Shown: piece after piece, positions 1 to 4,817 of the stretch
How positions within the stretch are numbered: position 1 is the first letter of the stretch
How the letters are laid out: each line of letters begins with the position of its first letter
From: CAYRWM01 sp964428055
Lineage (GTDB): Bacteria > Bacillota > Clostridia > Christensenellales > Christensenellaceae
Length of the DNA stretch: 11,180 nucleotides
NCBI GenBank assembly: GCA_964428055.1
Contig: CAYRWM010000048.1
Location: 1-11,180 of the forward strand
Direction of reading: 5' to 3'
Notes under the pieces: generated by a model
What the model was told of the DNA's origin: nothing
What the model saw: the letters and a program-made list of their open reading frames with translations, nothing else
Databases searched by the model: none
Position numbers and translations under genes: made by a program

Positions 1-15
1 GATGGTCGCCTGATC

Positions 16-51
16 AACTGCCAAAATGTGTCTAACATTTTGGGTTCAGTT
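16..51. repeat. Imperfect inverted repeat downstream of glpK
   Basis: CCAAAATGT (21-29) is complementary to ACATTTTGG (35-43) across a 5-base loop. The outer AACTG (16-20) and CAGTT (47-51) extend the stem to 14 pairs with a 3-base bulge (44-46). It lies just past the glpK stop codon, so it would form at the 3' end of the glpK message. Neither strand shows a clear T-run after it, so it is not a textbook intrinsic terminator. It may protect or end the message, or belong to whatever lies to the left. The structure is seen directly; its role is unknown. Confidence 0.55.
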
Positions 52-82
52 CATTTTGCGGGATCCTTTTTGATTTCGCTAA

Positions 83-1591
83 TCAGTCTCTGGGTATCCA
101 GCCTTCGGCTTTTTCCACGGCCCTGAGCCACTCGGAATGGAGCTTTGCCGCTTCTTCGCGGCTCATCTTCGGAGTGAATATCTTTTCAGACTGTCTCAGC
201 CTGAGAATATCCGTCTTATCCTCCCACAGACCTGCCGAAAGACCCGCGAGGAATGCCGCTCCGAAAGCCGTCGTCTCTATCATTTTGGGTCTGTCAATGG
301 GGATGCCGAGTATATCCGACTGGAACTGCATCAGAAAATCACAGGCGGATGCACCGCCGTCTGCCTTAAGGGCGTTCAGTGTCCTGCCGGAATCCCTTTC
401 CATCGCGGACAGGAGATCCTTTACCTGATAGGCTATCCCTTCGAGCACCGCTCTCGCTATATGCGATCTGTTGGCGCCTCTGGTAATACCCACCATGGTG
501 CCTCTCGCGTACATATCCCACCAGGGGGCGCCGAGACCCGTAAATGCCGATACGAAATACACTCCGTTGTTGTCCTCGGCCTGCTCCGCGAGCGGGCCTA
601 CCTCTGCTGCTGATGAAATGAGCTTAAGTTCATCTCTCAGCCACTGTATGGAACTTCCCGCGTTGAACACGCTGCCTTCCACTGCATAGGATATGTCGCC
701 GCCTATGGACCATGCGACGCTTGTCACCAGACCAGCGATGCTGCGCACGCTGTCCCTGCCGGTGTTCAGGAGCGTAAAGCATCCCGTGCCGTAGGTGTTC
801 TTGGAATCCCCGGGATTGAGGCATCCCTGACCGAGCAGGGCTGCAGCCTGATCTCCGGCGCTGCCGCATACGGGTATGCCGGCCAGATCTTCTATGCCTT
901 TGATGCCTTCCGCAACGTATCCGTAGCATTCGGATGACGGTACGGGACGGGGGAGCATGGAAGCCGGTATGCCGAGATGACGCAGCAGCTCATCGTCCCA
1001 TTTAAGGCTGTCTATATCGAACAGCATGGTCCTCGAGCAGTTGGAGTAATCGGATACGTGGGACTTTCCTCCGGTAAGGTTCCATATGAGCCATGTGTCA
1101 ACGGTACCGAAGAGGAGTTTGCCGTCTTCGGCTTTCTGTCTTGCACCGGGCACATTGTCCAGTATCCACTTTATCTTTGTAGCGGAAAAGTACGCGTCTA
1201 TAACAAGCCCTGTCTTGTCGCGTACGTACCCGCCTATTCCGCTCTCTTTGAGATCATCCGCTAAATCAGCCGTTCTTCTGCACTGCCAAACTATGGCATT
1301 GTACACGGGCTTTCCCGTGTCCTTTTCCCATATGATAGTTGTCTCTCTCTGATTGGTTATGCCTATTCCGGCTATATCGGAAGCTTTGATACCGCTGCTT
1401 TCGTATGCGTCGGCGAGAGCCTTAAACTCGGTATCCAGTATCGTCATTGGATCGTGCTCGACCCATCCCGGATGCGGGTAAATCTGTTCGAACTGATACT
1501 GACCTGATGACTTGATATTGCCTTCTCTGTCAAATATGATCGCTCTCGAGCTGGTCGTTCCCTGATCCAGCGCTATTACATATCCTGCCAT
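83..1591 (-). CDS. glpK: Glycerol kinase
   Basis: Phosphorylates glycerol with ATP to sn-glycerol 3-phosphate in the cytoplasm, the entry step of glycerol use. The 502-residue product has the normal length and FGGY-kinase layout. The N-terminal phosphate-binding segment is ALDQGTTSSR (7-16), followed by NQRE (80-83), VWQCRRT (101-107) and GSAGDQ (243-248). The nucleotide-binding part is YGTGCF (267-272) and DGGASACDFLMQFQSD (411-426). Glycerol-contacting residues known from E. coli correspond to Arg82, Glu83, Trp102, Tyr134 and Asp247, all present. The start is preceded by GAGGT seven bases upstream. The regulatory loop around 222-240 has no histidine where Gram-positive enzymes carry the HPr-phosphorylated His, and no GGKGGTR-like fructose bisphosphate site. 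No glpF or glpD is visible beside it; the divergent neighbour is a lipase-like hydrolase. Very secure as a glycerol kinase by overall similarity. Confidence 0.97.
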   Translation of the reverse strand: MAGYVIALDQGTTSSRAIIFDREGNIKSSGQYQFEQIYPHPGWVEHDPMTILDTEFKALADAYESSGIKASDIAGIGITNQRETTIIWEKDTGKPVYNAIVWQCRRTADLADDLKESGIGGYVRDKTGLVIDAYFSATKIKWILDNVPGARQKAEDGKLLFGTVDTWLIWNLTGGKSHVSDYSNCSRTMLFDIDSLKWDDELLRHLGIPASMLPRPVPSSECYGYVAEGIKGIEDLAGIPVCGSAGDQAAALLGQGCLNPGDSKNTYGTGCFTLLNTGRDSVRSIAGLVTSVAWSIGGDISYAVEGSVFNAGSSIQWLRDELKLISSAAEVGPLAEQAEDNNGVYFVSAFTGLGAPWWDMYARGTMVGITRGANRSHIARAVLEGIAYQVKDLLSAMERDSGRTLNALKADGGASACDFLMQFQSDILGIPIDRPKMIETTAFGAAFLAGLSAGLWEDKTDILRLRQSEKIFTPKMSREEAAKLHSEWLRAVEKAEGWIPRD

Positions 1592-1615
1592 ATGCTACCT
1601 CGTCTGCTGTTTTCG

Positions 1616-1645
1616 TTGACTGTTTTTTGGAAAAAATTGTAAAAT
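1616..1645 (+). promoter_or_regulatory. Probable promoter of the alpha/beta hydrolase gene
   Basis: TTGACT (1616-1621) and TAAAAT (1640-1645) are separated by 18 bases. An alternative -10, TGTAAA at 1638-1643, gives a 16-base spacer. The start codon of the hydrolase is about 46 bases downstream. The element lies across the divergent glpK promoter, so the two probably compete for RNA polymerase or share a regulator (inference). Confidence 0.5.
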
Positions 1646-1664
1646 TAAGAAAATCCTATCACAA
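1636..1664 (-). promoter_or_regulatory. Probable glpK promoter
   Basis: On the minus strand, TTGTGA (1659-1664) and TACAAT (1636-1641) are separated by 17 bases and lie about 45 bases before the glpK start. This is a reasonable sigma-A type promoter read from the sequence. Its -10 box overlaps the probable -10 box of the divergent hydrolase promoter. No obvious cre site was found in this gap. Confidence 0.5.
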
Positions 1665-1691
1665 GAATATCATACAAGGCGGAATAATGAA

Positions 1692-2630
1692 ATGAGTAAT
1701 ATAGAAGTCAGCGGTTTTAAGTTTTTGTCTTCCGACGGAATGACTGATATCGATGCGTTAAAATGGATCCCGGAAGGGGAGATAAGGGGATGTGTGCAGA
1801 TAGCTCACGGCGTTGCCGAGCACAAGGAGAGATACGACGGTTTCGCTAGATTCCTCGCAGACAACGGTTTCGCGGTTTATGCGAACGACCACCTCGGGCA
1901 CGGAAAGAGCATTAAGGATGAATCGTGTCTCGGTTTCTTCAGCGAGGAGGACGGATGGAAAAAGGTCGTTTCCGATGTAGAAAAGCTCCGCACCATAGCC
2001 GCGGATGAGAATCCGGACGTGCCGTACTTCTTGTTCGGGCACTCTATGGGGAGCTTTGTCATGAGAAGTTATCTCATAATGTATCCGGATGCTCCCGTTA
2101 AGGGTGCGGTCATATGCGGTACGGGTCAGACCGGCGGAATGGTCGTGAACATAGGTCTGTCCATCTGCAAGGGTGAGATAAAGAAGGTCGGCGTAAAAGG
2201 CAAATCCGAAAAGCTCGACAATCTCGCTTTCGGCGGCTACGGAAAGAAGTTCGAGCCGTGCAGGACCAAGTTTGACTGGCTTTCAAAGAACGAGGAGAAC
2301 GTGGATAAGTACCTGGAGGATCCGAGCAGCGGATTTCTGTGCACAACAGGCCTTTTCAGGGATATGATGAGCGGCATCAAGTTCATAGGTGATACAAAGA
2401 ACATAGCCGGAATGAATAAGGACGTTCCTGTTTATCTGATAGCCGGCGGCGACGATCCCGTAGGCGATTTCGGAAAGGGAGTCGCAAAGGTCGAGGCGCT
2501 GATGAAAAAGGCGGGCGTAAAGGACGTCGAAAAGAAGATATACGAAGGCTACAGGCACGAGATACTGAATGAGGATATAAAGGAAGATGTCATGAACGAT
2601 ATCCTCAGGTGGATCGAAAAGAGAATGTAG
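1692..2630 (+). CDS. Alpha/beta hydrolase, monoacylglycerol lipase/lysophospholipase-like
   Basis: The 312-residue product is a serine hydrolase of the Hydrolase_4/S33-like group that includes monoacylglycerol lipases and lysophospholipases. The oxyanion-hole segment is IAHGVAEHKERY (37-48) and NDHLGHGKS (65-73) follows. The nucleophile elbow GHSMGS (116-121) places Ser118 as the nucleophile. The acid is Asp254 or Asp255 in GGDDPVG (252-258), and His289 in GYRHEILNE (286-294) completes the triad. No signal peptide or membrane segment is seen, so it is probably cytoplasmic. An AAGGCGGA ribosome binding site (1676-1682 region) precedes the ATG. It is transcribed away from glpK from an overlapping promoter region, which suggests the product could feed glycerol to the kinase, but its substrate cannot be read from sequence. 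It could equally be a general esterase or lysophospholipase. Confidence 0.88.
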   Translation: MSNIEVSGFKFLSSDGMTDIDALKWIPEGEIRGCVQIAHGVAEHKERYDGFARFLADNGFAVYANDHLGHGKSIKDESCLGFFSEEDGWKKVVSDVEKLRTIAADENPDVPYFLFGHSMGSFVMRSYLIMYPDAPVKGAVICGTGQTGGMVVNIGLSICKGEIKKVGVKGKSEKLDNLAFGGYGKKFEPCRTKFDWLSKNEENVDKYLEDPSSGFLCTTGLFRDMMSGIKFIGDTKNIAGMNKDVPVYLIAGGDDPVGDFGKGVAKVEALMKKAGVKDVEKKIYEGYRHEILNEDIKEDVMNDILRWIEKRM

Positions 2631-2646
2631 CCTTAAAATAAAAAGA

Positions 2647-2673
2647 AAAGGCTGGAGCCGTGCTCCAGCCTTT
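2647..2673. terminator. Two-way intrinsic terminator between hydrolase and xylose isomerase genes
   Basis: A 12-pair stem runs from AAAGGCTGGAGC (2647-2658) to GCTCCAGCCTTT (2662-2673) with a 3-base loop. T-rich tracts follow on both strands: TTTAATTATTTTT on the plus strand, and an even richer T-run on the minus strand across 2632-2649. It sits between the convergent stop codons at 2630 and 2688 and can end both transcripts. Confidence 0.9.
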
Positions 2674-2687
2674 AATTATTTTTGGAT

Positions 2688-3722
2688 TTATCTGATGCCC
2701 ATCAGATGCTCGATCGTGTACATCTCGAGTTTTTCGAGGTTGTTTTCCGCGACCAGCTTGTTCTGGAGATCGTAATCCCATGTCTTTACCTTCTCGAGCA
2801 GTGCGAGGAAGATGGCCTTTGAATTGATGATGTGACGGTAGCAGTCCTCAACAGGCTGCGGACGCATCGCCTTGACATCGAGACCGACACACTCGCCGTT
2901 GTCGCCGAAGTTGTTCTCATAAAGTACCTTGACCTGGTTGAAAGCGTTTCTCAGGTTCTCTACGCCGAACGCCTTATCCTGATCGTACTTGATACCGTTC
3001 TGGTCATTGAGATGAACGCCCCAGAGTTTTCCGAACGCGAGTGCGAAGCCCATGTCGGAAGCGGGATCGAGACCTGCAAGGATCGAGTGAGCTGACTCTA
3101 TGCACAGACCTACACGTGAGGGATCTATCGTCTGGGCGCCTACCGCGAGAGCATGACCTGCTGTACCGCAGATGCTCTTGTCGATGGGTTCATTGGGCTT
3201 GGGCTCAACGAGGATCTTGACGTCTTTCCTGTAGTCGAGGATCGTGTTGAATGAATCTCTGAGCTGAAGGGTCATCTTGACCGGATCCTTTGACTCCGCG
3301 CAGAGCGTGCCTTCACGGGCAAGCCAGAGCTGAACCTTGTCGGTTCCGAGAGCCGCTGCTATATCGCAGGATCTCTTTGCACGCCAGATAGCGAACTCAT
3401 AGTCTTCCTTGTTTGTTGCCGTGAAGCCGCCGTTGTCCGTGTGCTTGTCGAACCAGAGACGGGGGGCAACGAACTCGGCGAACAGGCCGTACTTGTCGAG
3501 CATCGCCTTAACGTCTTTAGCGTAGTCGATGATCTGCTGCTCAGTCATGTTGTTCATATCCGGAACCGCGTCATCATCATGGAACTGCACACCGTCCATG
3601 CCTATAGCGGCATATGTCTTTATCTTCTCCTCAAAGGGGATGGAGGGACGGTTGCCGGGACCGAAAGTCTCGTTTCCTTCATGAACGTTCCAGGGGCCTA
3701 CTGTAAATCTGAATTTTGCCAT
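2688..3722 (-). CDS. xylA: Class I-type xylose isomerase homologue
   Basis: The 344-residue TIM-barrel protein should interconvert xylose and xylulose with two divalent metals. Alignment by eye with the Streptomyces enzyme gives substrate residues Trp11, His48 and Asp51 (VQFHDDD), Trp133 and Lys175. Metal ligands are Glu173 (EPKPNEP), Glu209 and His212 (IESAH), Asp247 and Asp249 (KYDQD), and Asp282. GGFTAT (98-103) and the C-terminal TIEHLMGIR also match. Two key positions differ: Asp245 of Streptomyces corresponds to His237 (GVHLND), and Phe94 to Thr95. The start is the ATG at 3722, which has TGAGGT seven bases upstream; an in-frame ATG at 3770 lies on the predicted promoter and adds 16 non-homologous residues. 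It is shorter than the roughly 388-residue Streptomyces protein and much shorter than the roughly 440-residue class II enzymes usual in Bacillota. No xylulokinase or xylose regulator is nearby, so it may act on another sugar. Confidence 0.85.
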   Translation of the reverse strand: MAKFRFTVGPWNVHEGNETFGPGNRPSIPFEEKIKTYAAIGMDGVQFHDDDAVPDMNNMTEQQIIDYAKDVKAMLDKYGLFAEFVAPRLWFDKHTDNGGFTATNKEDYEFAIWRAKRSCDIAAALGTDKVQLWLAREGTLCAESKDPVKMTLQLRDSFNTILDYRKDVKILVEPKPNEPIDKSICGTAGHALAVGAQTIDPSRVGLCIESAHSILAGLDPASDMGFALAFGKLWGVHLNDQNGIKYDQDKAFGVENLRNAFNQVKVLYENNFGDNGECVGLDVKAMRPQPVEDCYRHIINSKAIFLALLEKVKTWDYDLQNKLVAENNLEKLEMYTIEHLMGIR

Positions 3723-3729
3723 GTTCTTT

Positions 3730-3735
3730 ACCTCA
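3730..3735 (-). promoter_or_regulatory. Ribosome binding site deciding the xylose isomerase start
   Basis: TGAGGT on the minus strand lies seven bases before the ATG at 3722, supporting that start over the in-frame ATG at 3770. Confidence 0.75.
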
Positions 3736-3769
3736 TTTAGTTTATTATTTTGAAATTTATTGCATATCA

Positions 3770-3798
3770 ATTATACAAGCATGCCGCCTATAATTCAA
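3770..3798 (-). promoter_or_regulatory. Probable xylose isomerase promoter
   Basis: On the minus strand, TTGAAT (3793-3798) and a perfect TATAAT (3770-3775) are separated by 17 bases, about 48 bases before the chosen start codon. This is one of the best-formed promoters in the window. Confidence 0.7.
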
Positions 3799-3845
3799 TA
3801 CACTGCGGGCTTATAGAGATCTGAAAAGAAATTATGAAAAAAATG

Positions 3846-3872
3846 TTTACATGCGAGAAAGTGTGTTATAAT
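3846..3872 (+). promoter_or_regulatory. Probable promoter of the ctsR-mcsA-clpC operon
   Basis: A perfect TATAAT (3867-3872) is preceded by TG one base upstream (3864-3865), making an extended -10. The -35 is TTTACA (3846-3851, 15-base spacer) or TGTTTA (3844-3849, 17-base spacer). Transcription should start near 3878-3880, directly against the CtsR operator. Confidence 0.75.
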
Positions 3873-3881
3873 ATAAATGAA

Positions 3882-3898
3882 GGTCAAAGAAAGTCAAA
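3882..3898 (+). promoter_or_regulatory. CtsR operator (heptad direct repeat)
   Basis: GGTCAAA (3882-3888), a three-base spacer GAA, and AGTCAAA (3892-3898) match the known CtsR consensus of two RGTCAAA heptads separated by three bases. It lies just downstream of the -10 box, over the expected transcription start, where bound CtsR would block RNA polymerase. This predicts autoregulation of the operon and its induction by heat or protein-folding stress. Confidence 0.93.
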
Positions 3899-3914
3899 GA
3901 AAGACGGTGATGAA

Positions 3915-4373
3915 ATGAGCGTGCTTTCGAACAGGATAGAGAGTTTCATCAAGGAACTTATGTCAGACGATGAGCAGACGGCCTCCATACAGAGGAACGA
4001 GCTTGCGGATTACTTCAATTGTGCGCCTTCGCAGATCAATTATGTGCTGACCACCAGGTTTTCACCGGAGAGAGGGTACATAGTAGAGAGCCGAAGAGGC
4101 GGCGGAGGATACGTCAAGATCATAAGGATAAGCCTTGATAAGAGCGAAAGGATAAAACAGTTGATCGAGAGTATACCTGAAAGCGGTATAGGAGAGAGGC
4201 TGATGAGAAAGATGGTAGCGTGCCTGAGCGAACTCGGATACGCTGATGAGTCCCACGCAAGGACGATATATGCGGCGCTCTGCGACAGGAGTCTCGCGAT
4301 AGTCGACCAGGCTGACAGGGACAGACTGAGAGGCCATCTGATGAAACAGATACTTTACGGTATGCTGGTGTGA
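3915..4373 (+). CDS. ctsR: Transcriptional repressor CtsR of class III stress genes
   Basis: CtsR represses clp genes under normal conditions and lets go on heat or protein stress. From the ATG at 3915 the protein has 152 residues, the usual family length. The N-terminal winged helix contains ADYFNCAPSQINYVLTTRFSPERGYIVESRRGGGGYVKI (31-69). The tetraglycine wing at 62-65 is the known temperature-sensing and DNA-contacting element, with Arg61 at the position phosphorylated by McsB in Geobacillus. The C-terminal four-helix part runs from about 75 to 152. An in-frame ATG at 3834 is rejected because it lies upstream of the promoter and operator. The ribosome binding site before 3915 is weak (GGTGATGAA). 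It is the first gene of the operon, 15 bases ahead of the mcsA-like gene. Confidence 0.96.
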   Translation: MSVLSNRIESFIKELMSDDEQTASIQRNELADYFNCAPSQINYVLTTRFSPERGYIVESRRGGGGYVKIIRISLDKSERIKQLIESIPESGIGERLMRKMVACLSELGYADESHARTIYAALCDRSLAIVDQADRDRLRGHLMKQILYGMLV

Positions 4374-4388
4374 AAGGAGTGAACGGAT

Positions 4389-4805
4389 ATGCTGTGTGAA
4401 AGATGCGGTAAACATGAAGCCAATGTGCATATCACAAAAAATATTAACGGAAAGGTCACCGAGATGAACCTGTGCAGCGAATGCGCGGACAGGAGCGGCG
4501 AGATGATCTCATTCGACGGTATGTTCAGAGACTTTTTCTCTTCGATCATGCCGGCAAGGGCAAGGAGATTCGACTACAGAACTCCGTATGCCTTAAACGA
4601 ATACGCAGGCTGCGAGGACTGTCTGGAGGAAGATGAGAGACCTGCGGCTATGCAGCCTGAAGAAAAAAAGGAAGACGAAAAAGAAAAGAAACTCGCGGAT
4701 CTGCGGCAGCAGATAAAGCTCGCGGTCTTTAATGAGGAATACGAGAAAGCTGCAGAACTGCGCGATCAAATAAGGGCGCTTGAAAAAGGACAGGAAGCGC
4801 AATAA
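4389..4805 (+). CDS. mcsA: McsA-like zinc-finger/UVR protein, reduced
   Basis: McsA binds and activates the arginine kinase McsB and modulates CtsR and ClpC. This 138-residue homologue begins with a zinc-finger module made of C3xxC6 and C29xxC32, matching the McsA N-terminus. A UVR-type helical hairpin is at 101-134 (LADLRQQIKLAVFNEEYEKAAELRDQI). Between them is a hydrophobic and Arg-rich stretch (43-62) and a highly charged Glu/Lys linker (80-101). The second zinc finger of Bacillus and Staphylococcus McsA (two CxxC pairs with a conserved GxxGCxxCY segment) is missing; only one CxxC (75-78) remains. The protein is about 40-50 residues shorter than those. AAAGGAG precedes the start, and clpC follows after 12 bases. 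With mcsB absent next door, its partner may be ClpC itself through the UVR segment (inference). Confidence 0.85.
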   Translation: MLCERCGKHEANVHITKNINGKVTEMNLCSECADRSGEMISFDGMFRDFFSSIMPARARRFDYRTPYALNEYAGCEDCLEEDERPAAMQPEEKKEDEKEKKLADLRQQIKLAVFNEEYEKAAELRDQIRALEKGQEAQ

Positions 4806-4817
4806 GGAGGGATAGTT

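Noticed and set aside
137..613. Plus-strand 158-codon ORF opposite glpK
   Set aside because: It is the antisense shadow of a well-conserved kinase gene and shows no recognisable domain.
3723..3770. Upstream in-frame extension of the xylose isomerase to 3770
   Set aside because: It overlaps the TATAAT box, adds an Asn/Lys-rich stretch without homology, and the internal ATG at 3722 has a good ribosome binding site.
3834..3914. Upstream in-frame extension of ctsR beginning at 3834
   Set aside because: The ATG at 3834 lies before the promoter and the CtsR operator, and the extra 27 residues match nothing in CtsR. The start at 3915 gives the family length.
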